From contig NZ_WMEA01000001.1 in the NCBI RefSeq assembly GCF_021735925.1, positions 2,820,001 through 2,884,000 on the forward strand: DNA of 64,000 nt. Direction: 5' to 3'. Each line of letters opens with the position of its first letter. Within the stretch, counting starts at the first letter, position 1. This stretch comes from Loktanella sp. M215. Its GTDB lineage: Bacteria > Pseudomonadota > Alphaproteobacteria > Rhodobacterales > Rhodobacteraceae. The notes beneath the pieces are model-generated. The model saw nothing but the letters and a program-made list of their open reading frames with translations. It did no database searches and was not told where the DNA came from. Shown piece after piece: positions 17,851 through 29,774 of this stretch. The translations under genes and the position numbers were made by a program.

Positions 17851-18246
17851 ATGCGCACTTTCCTCACGATCGCCGCCGCTTTGGCATTCGGCCTTGGCAG
17901 CACCGCGCAGGCCGCGGGGTTGAAGGACGAGGCAGAGATTCGCGACGGCCTTCTGGTGGTCGGGATGGCCTACGAGATCAGCGAGAAATGCGGCAGCATC
18001 GACGCGCGCAAGCTGCGCGGGATCACGACCTTGTTGAACCTGAAAAGCCGGGCGCGCGAACTGGGGTATTCCAGCACCGAAATCGACACCTATGTCGACG
18101 ACAAGGTCGAAAAGAAACGGCTGGAGGGGATCGCACGGGCGCAGCTTGTCCAGCTGGGGGTCGTCCCCGGCGAAGAGGCGAGCTATTGCGCCGTGGGCCG
18201 TGACCAAATCGCCAAGGGCACCGGAGTCGGGCGTCTGCTGCGGTAA
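17851..18246 (+). CDS. DUF5333 family exported protein
   Basis: The 131-residue protein has a signal peptide (MRTFLTIAAALAFGLGSTAQA, cleavage near residue 21). The mature domain is helical, with KDEAEIRDGLLVVGMAYEIS, a Cys in SEKCGSID and a second Cys in ASYCAVGRDQIAKGTGVGRLL that may pair. This matches the DUF5333 family of Rhodobacterales, which I recall as lying just before nuoG. It is probably periplasmic. The function is unknown. A GACAGGAGCAG box precedes the start. An EcfG-type promoter lies upstream. Confidence 0.75.
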   Translation: MRTFLTIAAALAFGLGSTAQAAGLKDEAEIRDGLLVVGMAYEISEKCGSIDARKLRGITTLLNLKSRARELGYSSTEIDTYVDDKVEKKRLEGIARAQLVQLGVVPGEEASYCAVGRDQIAKGTGVGRLLR

Positions 18247-18369
18247 GCCGCAGGGCACAGTCCGAAAAAAGAGCGGCACCGTCTGGCATCCCAGCGGTCA
18301 AAGGGATAGAACGCCCCTCAAACGCCCGGACCTCGCGCCCGGGCAAGGGTCCGGAAGCCGGAGGCGTTC

Positions 18370-20388
18370 ATGTCCGATCTGCGCAAAATCAACATCGATG
18401 GTCAGGTGATCGAGGTCGAAGGGGCGATGACGCTCATTCAGGCCTGCGAGGTCGCCGGCATCGAGATCCCGCGTTTCTGCTACCACGAACGGCTGAGCAT
18501 CGCAGGCAACTGCCGCATGTGTCTGGTCGAGGTCGTGGGTGGCCCGCCCAAACCGACCGCAAGCTGTGCCATGCAGGTCAAGGACCTGCGCCCCGGCAAG
18601 GACGGCGAGCCGCCCGTCGTGAAAACCAACAGCCCGATGGTCAAGAAGGCCCGCGAGGGCGTGATGGAATTCCTGCTGATCAACCACCCCCTCGACTGCC
18701 CGATCTGCGATCAGGGCGGCGAGTGCGACCTGCAGGATCAGGCGATGGCCTACGGCGTCGATTTCAGCCGCTTTCGCGAACCCAAGCGCGCGACCGAGGA
18801 TCTGAACCTTGGCCCGCTGGTCGAAACCCACATGACGCGCTGCATCTCCTGCACCCGCTGCGTCCGCTTCACGACCGAGGTCGCGGGCATCCACCAGATG
18901 GGCCAGACCGGGCGCGGCGAGGATGCCGAGATTACGTCCTATCTGGGCGAGACGCTGTCGTCGAACATGCAGGGCAACATCATCGACCTCTGCCCGGTGG
19001 GCGCGCTGGTCAGCAAGCCTTATTCCTTCACCGCGCGTCCGTGGGAGCTGTCCAAGACTGAATCCATCGACGTGATGGACGCACTCGGCTCCAACATCCG
19101 CGTCGATACCAAGGGCCGCGATGTCATGCGCATCCTGCCGCGCAACCATGACGGCGTGAACGAAGAGTGGATCAACGACAAGACACGCTTCGTCTTCGAC
19201 GGTCTGCGCCGCCAGCGTCTGGACACGCCGTACATCCGCGAAAACGGCAAGCTGCGCAAAGCCGACTGGCCGGAAGCGCTCGCCAAGGTCGCATCCGCCA
19301 TGAAGGGCAAGAAGGTTGCCGGCCTCGTGGGTGATCTGGCCCCGGTCGAGGCGGCCTTTGCCCTCAAGCAGCTGATCGAGGGGCAGGGCGGTCACGTCGA
19401 GTGCCGCACGGACGGCGCAAAGCTGCCGATCGGTAATCGCAGCGGCTATGTCGGGACGGCCGCGATTGCCGACATCGACAATGCCATGATGATTCAGTTG
19501 ATCGGCACCAACCCCCGCGCCGAGGCACCCGTGCTGAACAGCCGTCTGCGTCGCGCGTGGAGCCGTGGTGCAGACGTCGGCCTGATCGGTGAAGCCGTCG
19601 ATCTGACTTTCGAGGCCATTCACATGGGCAACGACCGCGCCGCACTGTCCAAAGTGCTGGACAACACCTTCGACAAGGTGCTGGAGCAGGACTCGCTCGT
19701 CATCGTGGGCCAAGGCGCGCTGACCGGTGACGACGGTGCTGCCGTGCTGAACAAGGCCATGACGCTGGCCGAGCGGACGCAGTCGAAATTCATGGTGCTG
19801 CACACCGCCGCGTCCCGTGTGGGGGCGATGGATGTGGGTGCCGTGACCGAAGGTGGCATCGTCGCCGCTTTGGACGGGGCCGAGGTCGTGTTCAACCTCG
19901 GCGCCGACGAAATCGACATCGCAACGGGTGCCTTCGTCGTCTACCAGGGCAGCCACGGCGACCGTGGCGCGCACCGCGCTGATGTGATCCTGCCGTCCGC
20001 CGCCTACACGGAAGAAAACGGCCTCTTCGTGAACACCGAAGGCCGCCCGCAGCTGGCGATGCGTGCCAGCTTTCCGCCGGGGCAGGCCAAGGAAAACTGG
20101 GCGATCCTGCGCGCGCTCAGCGCCGAACTGGACGCCACGCTGCCGTTCGATTCGCTGGCGCAACTGCGCCGGGCGCTGATCGAGGCGCACCCGCATCTGG
20201 GCAAGATCGACGTCGTCGCCGAAAACGACTGGGTGCTGGCCGAAGGTGGCGATCTGGGCACCGGCGACTTTACCAATGCGGTCAGCGACTTCTACCTGTC
20301 GAACCCGATCGCGCGCGCATCGACCCTGATGGCAGAGCTGAGCGCCAACGCGAAGATGCGTGTGACGGACAAGATCGCGGCGGAGTGA
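18370..20388 (+). CDS. nuoG: NADH-quinone oxidoreductase subunit G
   Basis: The 672-residue protein is the large iron-sulfur subunit of complex I. The N-terminal [2Fe-2S] site is [19 protein letters not shown] with a further Cys in TASCAMQV. The His/Cys-ligated N5 cluster lies in [20 protein letters not shown]. The next [4Fe-4S] motif is [10 protein letters not shown] plus the downstream Cys in DLCPVGAL. The molybdopterin-oxidoreductase-like domain that follows has lost cofactor function, as in other NuoG. The length is typical for alphaproteobacteria. The start at 18370 has GGAGGC 8 nt upstream. The stop overlaps the next lipoprotein gene (GTGA). Confidence 0.97.
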   Translation: MSDLRKINIDGQVIEVEGAMTLIQACEVAGIEIPRFCYHERLSIAGNCRMCLVEVVGGPPKPTASCAMQVKDLRPGKDGEPPVVKTNSPMVKKAREGVMEFLLINHPLDCPICDQGGECDLQDQAMAYGVDFSRFREPKRATEDLNLGPLVETHMTRCISCTRCVRFTTEVAGIHQMGQTGRGEDAEITSYLGETLSSNMQGNIIDLCPVGALVSKPYSFTARPWELSKTESIDVMDALGSNIRVDTKGRDVMRILPRNHDGVNEEWINDKTRFVFDGLRRQRLDTPYIRENGKLRKADWPEALAKVASAMKGKKVAGLVGDLAPVEAAFALKQLIEGQGGHVECRTDGAKLPIGNRSGYVGTAAIADIDNAMMIQLIGTNPRAEAPVLNSRLRRAWSRGADVGLIGEAVDLTFEAIHMGNDRAALSKVLDNTFDKVLEQDSLVIVGQGALTGDDGAAVLNKAMTLAERTQSKFMVLHTAASRVGAMDVGAVTEGGIVAALDGAEVVFNLGADEIDIATGAFVVYQGSHGDRGAHRADVILPSAAYTEENGLFVNTEGRPQLAMRASFPPGQAKENWAILRALSAELDATLPFDSLAQLRRALIEAHPHLGKIDVVAENDWVLAEGGDLGTGDFTNAVSDFYLSNPIARASTLMAELSANAKMRVTDKIAAE

Positions 20389-20783
20389 TCCCGGTGCGGT
20401 GGGTTTGCGTGGCCGCCGTGGTTCTGGCGGGGTGCAGCGGGGCAAATGACGCGCCGCCGTCGGCACAGGTTCAGCGTCCGGAATATCTGGGCGTGCGTAC
20501 GGAATTGCTTGACGGCGATCTGGTGAACTTCAAGGTGTCCCTGCGGGGGCCCGATACGCCGGAAGCGGTGGAAAAATACGCAGAGTGTGCTGCGGCGCAG
20601 TATGCTCTGATCAGGGGTTACAATTTCGCCCGTCTGGTGCGGACGAACGTGACCGAAGAGGGTGGCACTTGGGCCGCGGATGCTGTTTACACCATCTCGC
20701 CGGACCTGCCGCGCGGATTGGTGACCATCGACGCGGTCGTCACCGTTGCAGATTGCGGCACGTCGGGCATACCGACGGTCTGA
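20385..20783 (+). CDS. small lipoprotein between nuoG and nuoH
   Basis: The frame begins with GTG at 20385 overlapping the nuoG stop; a second GTG at 20394 is possible. The protein (about 132 aa) has a lipoprotein signal [13 protein letters not shown] with lipobox LAGC. The mature part contains [20 protein letters not shown], a C-terminal [14 protein letters not shown] and two further Cys, one in [12 protein letters not shown]. It is presumably anchored to a membrane facing the periplasm. It lies where R. capsulatus has an unidentified reading frame between nuoG and nuoH. The function is unknown. Confidence 0.7.
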   Translation: MIPVRWVCVAAVVLAGCSGANDAPPSAQVQRPEYLGVRTELLDGDLVNFKVSLRGPDTPEAVEKYAECAAAQYALIRGYNFARLVRTNVTEEGGTWAADAVYTISPDLPRGLVTIDAVVTVADCGTSGIPTV

Positions 20784-20805
20784 AGACGAAGGGTCAGAGG
20801 AAACC

Positions 20806-21843
20806 ATGGTCAACTTTTTCACCACGACGAACACGGGGATCATCCTGCTGATCCTGGGGCAGTGTCTGCTGGTTCTGATCCCGCTGCTGCTGGGCCTTGC
20901 CATGTTGATGTATGCCGACCGCAAGGTCTGGGCCGCCGTGCAGATGCGCCGTGGTCCCAACGTCGTCGGACCTTGGGGCGTTTTGCAGTCCTTCGCGGAT
21001 TTCCTGAAATACATCGTCAAGGAAATCGTGGTCCCCGCCGGCGCGGACAAGGCGGTCTATTTCATCGCACCGCTGCTGTCCTTCGTCCTGCCGGTGATCG
21101 CGTGGTCGGTCATTCCCTTCAACACCGGCTGGGTGCTGTCGGATATCAACGTCGCCATCCTCTTCGTCTTCGCCGTCTCATCGCTCGAGGTCTACGGCGT
21201 CATCATGGGCGGCTGGGCCTCGAACTCCAAGTATCCGTTCCTTGGCTCGCTGCGCTCCGCCGCACAGATGATTTCGTATGAGGTCTCGCTCGGCCTGATC
21301 ATCGTCGGCATCATCATCTCGACCGGGTCGATGAACTTCGGCGACATCGTCGAGGCGCAGCGTGGCGCGGGCCTGCTGTCGTGGTACTGGGTCGCCCACT
21401 TCCCGATGCTGTTCCTCTTCTTCATCTCGGCGCTGGCTGAAACCAACCGCCCGCCGTTCGATTTGCCAGAGGCCGAGTCGGAACTGGTCGCGGGCTATCA
21501 GGTCGAATATTCCTCCACCCCGTTCCTGCTGTTCATGATCGGCGAGCTGATGGCCGTCGTGCTGATGTGCGCGCTGGTGTCGCTGCTGTTCCTTGGCGGC
21601 TGGCTGTCCCCGATCCCCGGTCTGCCTGACGGCATCCTGTGGATGGTGCTGAAAATGCTGGCCTGCTTCTTCATGTTCGCCATGGTGAAGGCGATCACGC
21701 CGCGCTACCGCTACGACCAGCTGATGCGGATCGGCTGGAAGGTCTTCCTGCCGCTGAGCCTTGTCTGGGTCGTGCTGATCGCCTTCCTTGCGAAATTCGA
21801 GGTCTTCGGCGGCTTCTGGGCGCGCTGGACATGGGGCATCTGA
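20806..21843 (+). CDS. nuoH: NADH-quinone oxidoreductase subunit H
   Basis: The 345-residue multi-spanning membrane protein (ND1 homologue) forms the entry of the quinone channel at the joint between the peripheral and membrane arms. It shows [22 protein letters not shown], the loop [20 protein letters not shown] and [20 protein letters not shown], whose acidic residues take part in quinone-coupled proton transfer. An in-frame ATG at 20746 exists, but GAGG before the Met at 20806 and family length favour the latter. It follows the small lipoprotein gene with a 22-bp spacer and precedes nuoI. Confidence 0.97.
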   Translation: MVNFFTTTNTGIILLILGQCLLVLIPLLLGLAMLMYADRKVWAAVQMRRGPNVVGPWGVLQSFADFLKYIVKEIVVPAGADKAVYFIAPLLSFVLPVIAWSVIPFNTGWVLSDINVAILFVFAVSSLEVYGVIMGGWASNSKYPFLGSLRSAAQMISYEVSLGLIIVGIIISTGSMNFGDIVEAQRGAGLLSWYWVAHFPMLFLFFISALAETNRPPFDLPEAESELVAGYQVEYSSTPFLLFMIGELMAVVLMCALVSLLFLGGWLSPIPGLPDGILWMVLKMLACFFMFAMVKAITPRYRYDQLMRIGWKVFLPLSLVWVVLIAFLAKFEVFGGFWARWTWGI

Positions 21844-21904
21844 CCGTGACACGCGCTGCCAACTCTCAACTAACCGCCCTCACTGGGCTGGAGGTCTGGA
21901 TCTG

Positions 21905-22393
21905 ATGGACTACACCCGCGCCGCGAAATATTTCCTGCTGCAGGACTTCTGGAAAGGGTTCGGTCTGGGGATGAAGTATTTCTTCGCCCCCAAGGCCACC
22001 GTGAACTATCCGCACGAAAAGGGGCCCCTGTCGCCCCGTTTCCGCGGTGAACACGCCCTGCGCCGCTATCCCAATGGCGAGGAACGCTGCATCGCCTGCA
22101 AGCTCTGCGAGGCGATCTGCCCGGCACAGGCGATCACCATCGACGCGGCGCCCCGCACCGATGACGGGTCGCGCCGCACCACGCGCTATGACATCGACAT
22201 GACCAAGTGCATCTACTGCGGCTTCTGCCAGGAAGCCTGCCCGGTCGATGCCATCGTCGAAGGTCCGAACTTCGAATTCAGCACCGAGACGCGCGAAGAG
22301 CTATACTACGACAAGGAAAAGCTGCTGGCGAACGGCGACCGCTGGGAATCCGAGATCGCCCGCAATCTTGAAATGGATGCGCCCTACAGATGA
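21905..22393 (+). CDS. nuoI: NADH-quinone oxidoreductase subunit I
   Basis: The 162-residue ferredoxin-like subunit carries clusters N6a and N6b. These are bound by [14 protein letters not shown] (about residues 59-72) and [14 protein letters not shown] (about 99-112), each completing the other cluster with its distal Cys. It passes electrons towards NuoB. The start [18 protein letters not shown] is the usual alphaproteobacterial N-terminus. The frame is open upstream to 21788 without family similarity. The stop overlaps the next gene by ATGA. Confidence 0.97.
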   Translation: MDYTRAAKYFLLQDFWKGFGLGMKYFFAPKATVNYPHEKGPLSPRFRGEHALRRYPNGEERCIACKLCEAICPAQAITIDAAPRTDDGSRRTTRYDIDMTKCIYCGFCQEACPVDAIVEGPNFEFSTETREELYYDKEKLLANGDRWESEIARNLEMDAPYR

Positions 22394-22791
22394 CCGACGC
22401 CAAGAACCCCTTCGAGGCCATGATGACCATGGGGCAGGACTGGGTGAAACAGCTCAACCCTGCGATGGAATCCTTTACGCCCAAGGGGTTCGAGGCGCTG
22501 TGGCCGACGATGCCCAAGGAAATGATGGAAACCTTCTTTGGCAAGGGGTTGAATCCGGACGGACTTGACGCCAAGACGCGGCTGTTGATGACGTTGATGG
22601 GGCTGACGATCATGGGCGCGCAGGCCGAGGCGCAGTTGCGCCTGACTGTGCGCCATCTGGTCGAGGCGGGTGCCACCCAGAAGGAAGTCGCCGAGACGAT
22701 CGCCATGGCCGCCATGTTCGGCGGCGTGCCGTCGATGCAGAAGGCGATGGAAATCGCCAACGACGTGATGAAAAAGGACGACGAGGCATGA
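22390..22791 (+). CDS. carboxymuconolactone decarboxylase / AhpD-like family protein
   Basis: The 133-residue all-helical protein has a [20 protein letters not shown] helix and [20 protein letters not shown], typical of the CMD family (LVEAGATxEEI...). The AhpD-type CxxC pair is absent; there is no Cys at all, so a peroxidase-partner redox role is unlikely. It is wedged between nuoI and nuoJ with 4-bp ATGA overlaps at both ends, which strongly suggests translation coupled with the complex I subunits. The C-terminus is charged (DVMKKDDEA). The role is unknown. Confidence 0.75.
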   Translation: MTDAKNPFEAMMTMGQDWVKQLNPAMESFTPKGFEALWPTMPKEMMETFFGKGLNPDGLDAKTRLLMTLMGLTIMGAQAEAQLRLTVRHLVEAGATQKEVAETIAMAAMFGGVPSMQKAMEIANDVMKKDDEA

Positions 22792-23393
22792 CCCCATTCG
22801 TGTTCACCTTCTACCTGTTCGCGATCACAACGATCATGGGCGGGCTGATGACAGTCCTGTCGCGCAACCCGGTCCATTCGGTGCTGTGGCTGATCCTTGC
22901 GTTCCTGTCCTCGGCGGGCCTGTTCGTCACGCTGGGCGCCGAATTCGTCGCCATGCTGCTGATCATCGTCTACGTCGGCGCCGTCGCCGTGCTGTTCCTG
23001 TTCGTTGTGATGATGCTGGACGTCGATTTCGCCGAGCTGAAGGCCGAGATGTCGAAATACCTGCCGCTGGGTCTGCTGATCGGCGTCGTGGTGCTGATGC
23101 AGCTGGCCATCGCCATGGGTGCCTGGACCTTTTCCGACGATATCGCGTCGCGCCTCGCGGCACCGGTGCCGGACAGCTATAACACCACGGGTCTGGGTCT
23201 GCTGATCTATGACCGCTACATCATCCTGTTCCAGCTGGCGGGTCTGATCCTGCTGGTCGCCATGATCGGTGCGATCGTGCTGACCCTGCGCCACCGCGTC
23301 GACATCAAGCGCCAGAACGTCATCGCCCAGATGCACCGGGATCCGGCGCTGGCGATGGAACTGAAAGACGTGAAACCGGGGCAGGGCCTGTAA
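22788..23393 (+). CDS. nuoJ: NADH-quinone oxidoreductase subunit J
   Basis: The 201-residue membrane protein (ND6 homologue) has five predicted helices. Hallmarks are [40 protein letters not shown] (the conserved pi-bulge helix) and [15 protein letters not shown]. It belongs to the proton-translocating membrane arm. The start overlaps the stop of the CMD-like gene (ATGA). The cytoplasmic C-terminal tail includes [16 protein letters not shown]. Confidence 0.96.
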   Translation: MTPFVFTFYLFAITTIMGGLMTVLSRNPVHSVLWLILAFLSSAGLFVTLGAEFVAMLLIIVYVGAVAVLFLFVVMMLDVDFAELKAEMSKYLPLGLLIGVVVLMQLAIAMGAWTFSDDIASRLAAPVPDSYNTTGLGLLIYDRYIILFQLAGLILLVAMIGAIVLTLRHRVDIKRQNVIAQMHRDPALAMELKDVKPGQGL

Positions 23394-23420
23394 GGCCGCC
23401 CCAACCGAAGGACAAGACCG

Positions 23421-23498
23421 ATGTCGAATACAACCATTGCCGCGCTGATCATCGTACTGATCCTCGTCTTCGGCGGCGGCTACACTTTCTTCGGCTAA
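23421..23498 (+). CDS. 25-residue single-helix membrane microprotein between nuoJ and nuoK
   Basis: The ORF begins ATG at 23421 after GAAGGAC. It encodes MSNTTIAALIIVLILVFGG followed by GYTFFG and a TAA stop. It is almost entirely one membrane helix with a Gly-rich, aromatic end. It sits in the 147-bp gap between nuoJ and nuoK, where neighbouring genes are otherwise tightly packed, and has its own ribosome binding site. A second AGAGG-like box precedes nuoK. It could be an accessory single-pass subunit or assembly aid for the membrane arm; this is inference from position and hydrophobicity only. Confidence 0.55.
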   Translation: MSNTTIAALIIVLILVFGGGYTFFG

Positions 23499-23540
23499 GA
23501 CCAGAACAAGACGGGCGAAACGCCCAGAGGGACCAAGCGC

Positions 23541-23846
23541 ATGATCGGACTGGAACATTATCTTGTGGTGGCGGCGGCGCTGTTCGTCATCGGCATCTTC
23601 GGGCTGTTTCTCAACCGCAAGAACGTGATCATCCTGCTGATGAGCATCGAGCTGATGCTGCTGGCGGTGAACATCAACTTCGTCGCGTTTTCCAGCTTCC
23701 TTGGCGATCTGGTGGGGCAGGTGTTCACCCTGTTCGTCCTGACCGTCGCCGCGGCCGAGGCTGCCATCGGTCTGGCCATTCTGGTCTGCTTCTTCCGCAA
23801 CCGCGGGACCATCGACGTTGAAGACGTCAACGTGATGAAGGGCTAA
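23541..23846 (+). CDS. nuoK: NADH-quinone oxidoreductase subunit K
   Basis: The 101-residue protein (ND4L homologue) has three membrane helices. Conserved Glu residues lie in [19 protein letters not shown] and [15 protein letters not shown]; both form part of the proton path next to NuoJ and NuoN. The start at 23541 follows AGAGGGACC. The length is standard. Confidence 0.97.
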   Translation: MIGLEHYLVVAAALFVIGIFGLFLNRKNVIILLMSIELMLLAVNINFVAFSSFLGDLVGQVFTLFVLTVAAAEAAIGLAILVCFFRNRGTIDVEDVNVMKG

Positions 23847-23851
23847 GGCAC

Positions 23852-26019
23852 ATGGAAACGATCATCCTGTTCGCACCGCTTGTCGGTGCCCTGATCTGCG
23901 GCTTTACATGGCGCATGATCGGCGAAAAGCCGGCGCAATGGGTCGCCACATCGCTGCTGTTCCTCGCGGCTTTCTTGTCCTGGGTCGTGTTTCTGGGCTT
24001 TGATGGTCAGACACAGGACATTCAGGTGCTGCGCTGGATCGAAAGCGGGTCCCTCTCTGCGGACTGGGCAATCCGGCTGGACCGCCTGACCGCGATCATG
24101 CTGATCGTCATCACGACGGTCTCTGCGCTCGTGCACCTCTATTCCTTCGGCTACATGGCGCATGACGACAACTTCAAGGACGGCACGCCGTACCGGGCGA
24201 GGTTCTTTGCCTACCTGTCGTTCTTCACCTTCGCCATGCTGATGCTGGTGACCGCCGACAACCTGATCCAGATGTTCTTTGGCTGGGAAGGCGTGGGCGT
24301 CGCATCCTACTTGCTGATCGGCTTCTACTACCGCAAGCCAAGCGCCAATGCCGCCGCGATCAAGGCGTTCGTGGTCAACCGGGTCGGCGACTTCGGCTTC
24401 GCCCTCGGGATCTTCGGCCTGTTTTACCTGACCGACTCGGTCAAGTTCGCCGATATCTTTCCGCAGACGCCAGAGATCGCGCAGACGCAGATCGTCTTCC
24501 TCTGGACGGAGTGGAATGCCGCCAACCTGATCGGCGTGCTGCTGTTCATCGGTGCGATGGGCAAGTCCGCGCAACTGTTCCTGCACACCTGGCTGCCCGA
24601 CGCCATGGAAGGCCCGACACCGGTGTCCGCGCTGATCCACGCCGCGACCATGGTCACCGCCGGTGTCTTCCTCGTCTGCCGCATGTCACCCCTGTTCGAA
24701 TACGCCCCCGAGGCCAAGCAGATGATCGTCTTCATCGGCGCCTCCACCGCGTTCTTTGCCGCGACCGTGGGTCTGGTGCAGACCGACATCAAGCGCGTCA
24801 TCGCCTATTCGACCTGTTCGCAGCTGGGCTACATGTTCGTGGCAGCCGGCGTCGGCGTCTATTCCGTCGCCATGTTCCACCTGCTGACGCATGCCTTCTT
24901 CAAGGCGATGCTGTTCCTCGGTGCAGGCTCGGTGATCCACGGGATGCACCACGAACAGGACATGCGGAACTATGGCGGTTTGCGGAAAAAGCTGCCTTAT
25001 ACCTTCGCCGCCATGCTAATCGGCACGCTGGCGATCACCGGCGTCGGCATTCCGCTGACCCACATCGGTTTCGCAGGCTTCCTGTCCAAGGACGCCGTGA
25101 TCGAAAGCGCCTGGGCAGGCGGCACCGGCTACAGCTTCTGGATGCTGGTCATCGCGGCGCTGTTCACCAGCTTCTACAGCTGGCGTCTGATGTTCCTGAC
25201 CTTCTACGGCACGCCGCGCGGCGACCATCACACGCACGAGCATGCCCATGAATCCCCGATGGTCATGCTGGTGCCGCTGGGCGTGCTTAGTCTTGGCGCG
25301 ATCTTCGCAGGCATGATCTGGTATGGCCCGATGTTCGGCGAGACGCAGAAGGTCGCATCCTTCTTCGCAATCCCCGCCGCCGGTGAAGTGCAGGCCGAGG
25401 AAGGCGCACCCGCTGCCGACGCAGCCCACGGTGAAGGCCCCGCCGTCGCCATCGAACAGGCCGCCGAAGGCGACGCCGCCGGTGCCGTCGAGGCGATCAC
25501 CGCCGAAGGTCACGCCGGCGACGATCCTGACACCGAAGGCCACCACTTCGTCTTTGGCGGAGAGCCGGGTGCCGGTGCAATCTTCATCGGGCCGGACAAC
25601 CACACCATCGACGGCGCGCACGAAAGCCCGATCTGGGTCAAGATCAGCCCCTTCATCGCGATGCTGATCGGGTTCCTGACGGCCTACCAGATGTACATTC
25701 GCCGTCCCGACCTGCCAGCCAAGCTGGCCGCGAACCAGTCGCATCTGTACCAGTTCCTGCTGAACAAGTGGTACTTCGACGAAATCTACAACTTCATCTT
25801 CGTGCGCCCCATGCTGGCCGTCGGCCGGTTCCTATGGCACCGCGGTGACGAGGGCACGATCGACGGCGGCATCAACGGTCTGGCGCTTGGCATCGTGCCG
25901 TTCCTGACCCGCACCGCCGGGCGGATGCAGTCGGGCTACGTCTTTACCTACGCCTTCGCCATGGTGGCCGGCATCGCACTGCTGCTGACCTGGATCACGC
26001 TCACCGGAGGGGCCAACTG

Positions 26020-26020
<1 letters not shown>
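23852..26020 (+). CDS. nuoL: NADH-quinone oxidoreductase subunit L, with an extended hydrophilic insert
   Basis: The 722-residue antiporter-like proton-pumping subunit (ND5 homologue) has [20 protein letters not shown], the TM7 Lys region [22 protein letters not shown] and HAATMVTAG. It is about 100 aa longer than the E. coli protein. The extra length is mostly a hydrophilic segment at about residues 508-590 rich in Ala, Glu, Asp and Gly (from [19 protein letters not shown] through [10 protein letters not shown]), before the C-terminal helices and the long lateral helix. It overlaps nuoM by one base (TGATG). Confidence 0.96.
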
Positions 26021-27561
<1,541 letters not shown>

Positions 27562-27573
27562 GGAAACGGACCC

Positions 27574-29010
27574 ATGATTTCTGCCGATATCCAGACCGTC
27601 CTGCCGGAAATCGCCCTCGCGGTCTATGCGATGGTCGCTTTGCTGGGCGCGGTCTACACGGTCAAGGACGGGGCCGCGTCCACGCTGGTCTGGCTGACGT
27701 CGGGCGTGTTCCTGCTACTGGCCGCCTGGATCGCGACGCGGCAGGGCGGTGCCGTGCCCGCCTTTGACGGCATGTTCGTCTCTGACGGTTTTTCCCGCTT
27801 TGCCAAGGTCACGATCCTGCTGTCCGCTGCCGCCGTGTTGTTGATGAGCGAGACCTACATGGCGCGCCGCAACCTGCTGCGGTTCGAATATCCGCTGCTG
27901 GTCGCGCTAGCCGTCGTCGGCATGATGGTCATGGTTTCGGCCGGTGACCTGATGTCGCTCTACATGGGGCTGGAGCTGCAGTCGCTGGCGCTTTACGTCG
28001 TGGCCTCGCTGCGCCGCGACAGCATCCGCTCGACCGAGGCCGGGCTGAAGTATTTCGTCCTTGGCGCGCTGTCCTCGGGCCTGCTGCTCTACGGTGCCTC
28101 GCTGACCTACGGCTTTGCCGGCACCACGCTGTTTTCGGGCATCATCGCGGGCGTGCAGGACCAGCCGTCGCTGGGACTGCTGTTCGGCCTCGTGTTCCTG
28201 ATCTCGGGCCTTGCGTTCAAGGTCTCGGCAGCACCGTTCCACATGTGGACGCCGGACGTCTACGAAGGCTCGCCCACGCCCGTCACGGCCTTCTTTGCGA
28301 CGGCCCCCAAGGTGGCGGCCATGGCGCTGTTCGCCCGTGTCATGTTCGACGCGTTCGGCGGCATCACTGGCGACTGGCAGCAGATCGTGGCCTTCCTGTC
28401 GGTCGTGTCGATGTTCTTGGGCTCCATCGCCGCGATCGGTCAGCGCGACATCAAGCGTCTGATGGCCTACTCCTCCATCGCGCACATGGGCTATGCCCTG
28501 ATGGGTCTGGCCGCCGGCACCGCCTTCGGCGTGCAGGCGATGCTGATCTATATGGCGATCTACGTCACGATGAACGTCGGCACCTTCGCCTTCATCCTCG
28601 GGATGGAACGTGACGGGCGCCCGGTGACGGATATCCAGAGCCTGAAGATGTATGCCAAGGATCAACCGACCCGCGCGCTGGCGATGCTGGTCCTGATGTT
28701 CAGCCTTGCGGGCGTGCCGCCGATGGTGGGCTTCTTCGGGAAGCTCTACGTCCTGCGGGCGGCCTACGACGCCGGTCTGGCGTGGCTGGCGGTGGCCGGT
28801 GTGATCGCCTCGGTCATCGGGGCCTATTACTATCTGCGGATCGTCTTCTACATGTACTTCGGCGAAGAGGGCGAAAAGCTCGACGCGCCGACCCAGCCGA
28901 TCCTGGGCGGCTTCCTGCTCGTCTCGGCGGCCATGATGGTCTTCGGCGTCGTCAACCTTTTCGGCATCGAGCCGATCGCGGCAGCCGCCGCCGCAGCCCT
29001 TGTCAACTGA
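27574..29010 (+). CDS. nuoN: NADH-quinone oxidoreductase subunit N
   Basis: The 478-residue antiporter-like subunit (ND2 homologue) has [20 protein letters not shown] with the conserved Glu, [20 protein letters not shown] with the pumping Lys, and [20 protein letters not shown]. It ends the nuo series. The start follows AAGGAAACGGACCC. The 3' end overlaps the birA start by 11 bp. Confidence 0.97.
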   Translation: MISADIQTVLPEIALAVYAMVALLGAVYTVKDGAASTLVWLTSGVFLLLAAWIATRQGGAVPAFDGMFVSDGFSRFAKVTILLSAAAVLLMSETYMARRNLLRFEYPLLVALAVVGMMVMVSAGDLMSLYMGLELQSLALYVVASLRRDSIRSTEAGLKYFVLGALSSGLLLYGASLTYGFAGTTLFSGIIAGVQDQPSLGLLFGLVFLISGLAFKVSAAPFHMWTPDVYEGSPTPVTAFFATAPKVAAMALFARVMFDAFGGITGDWQQIVAFLSVVSMFLGSIAAIGQRDIKRLMAYSSIAHMGYALMGLAAGTAFGVQAMLIYMAIYVTMNVGTFAFILGMERDGRPVTDIQSLKMYAKDQPTRALAMLVLMFSLAGVPPMVGFFGKLYVLRAAYDAGLAWLAVAGVIASVIGAYYYLRIVFYMYFGEEGEKLDAPTQPILGGFLLVSAAMMVFGVVNLFGIEPIAAAAAAALVN

Positions 29011-29761
29011 TCCGACCACGGACGCCCTCTGGCCAGAGGGCGTGCTGTGCCGCCACCTGAAGACCGTGGATTCAACCATGTCAGAGGCGGCGCGGATCGC
29101 GCCGACCCTTGAGGCCCCGACCTGGATCATCGCCGACGCGCAGACCGGTGCAAGGGGACGGCGTGGCCGGAGCTGGCAGACGCCTGACGGTAATTTTGCC
29201 GCAACGCTGGTCTACAAGCCCAATTGCACGGCCCAGCAGGCCAGCCTGCGGTCGTTCATGGCCGCCGTCGCCCTGTTCGAGGCGCTGGCGATGTATGTCG
29301 ACCGCACCAAGTTGTCCCTGAAATGGCCCAACGACGTGCTGCTGAACGGCGGCAAGGTCGCTGGCATCCTGCTGGAAACCAGCGGGCAGGGGCCATACGT
29401 GGACTGGCTGTCCGTCGGGATTGGCGTCAACCTTGCCCATGTACCGGACGGCATCCGCGATGCGGCCTTCCCGCCGGTCTCCCTTGTGGACGCGTGCGAG
29501 CGGGTGCCGACACCCAATGACTTCCTGATCCGCCTCGCCGCTGACTACGCCACGCAGGAAGCCAAGCTCTGGGAGTTCGATTTCGAGATCATCCGCAGCG
29601 ACTGGCTGCGCCACGCCGCACGTCTGGGCGAGGTCATCACCGCCCGCACGGCGCGCGAAGACATCACCGGCACGTTCGACACCATCGACAACGACGGCAA
29701 CCTTGTCCTGATCACGCCGGAGGGGCCGCGCGTCATTCCCGCCGCCGACATCTACTTCTAG
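29000..29761 (+). CDS. birA: biotin--[acetyl-CoA-carboxylase] ligase
   Basis: The 253-residue protein is a group I BirA without the DNA-binding domain. It activates biotin with ATP and attaches it to carboxylase carrier proteins. The biotinyl-5'-AMP loop is [16 protein letters not shown], followed by [20 protein letters not shown] (catalytic Lys in KWPND) and [13 protein letters not shown]. The C-terminal cap domain ends [11 protein letters not shown]. The likely start is TTG at 29000, inside the end of nuoN. The order nuoN-birA-coaX-rnj is, to my knowledge, common in Rhodobacterales. Confidence 0.92.
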   Translation: MSTDPTTDALWPEGVLCRHLKTVDSTMSEAARIAPTLEAPTWIIADAQTGARGRRGRSWQTPDGNFAATLVYKPNCTAQQASLRSFMAAVALFEALAMYVDRTKLSLKWPNDVLLNGGKVAGILLETSGQGPYVDWLSVGIGVNLAHVPDGIRDAAFPPVSLVDACERVPTPNDFLIRLAADYATQEAKLWEFDFEIIRSDWLRHAARLGEVITARTAREDITGTFDTIDNDGNLVLITPEGPRVIPAADIYF

Positions 29762-29774
29762 AGAGGAGGCGGAC

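Noticed and set aside
18298..20466. Long minus-strand open frame opposite nuoG
   Set aside because: It is the antisense shadow of a well-supported gene with no motif of its own.
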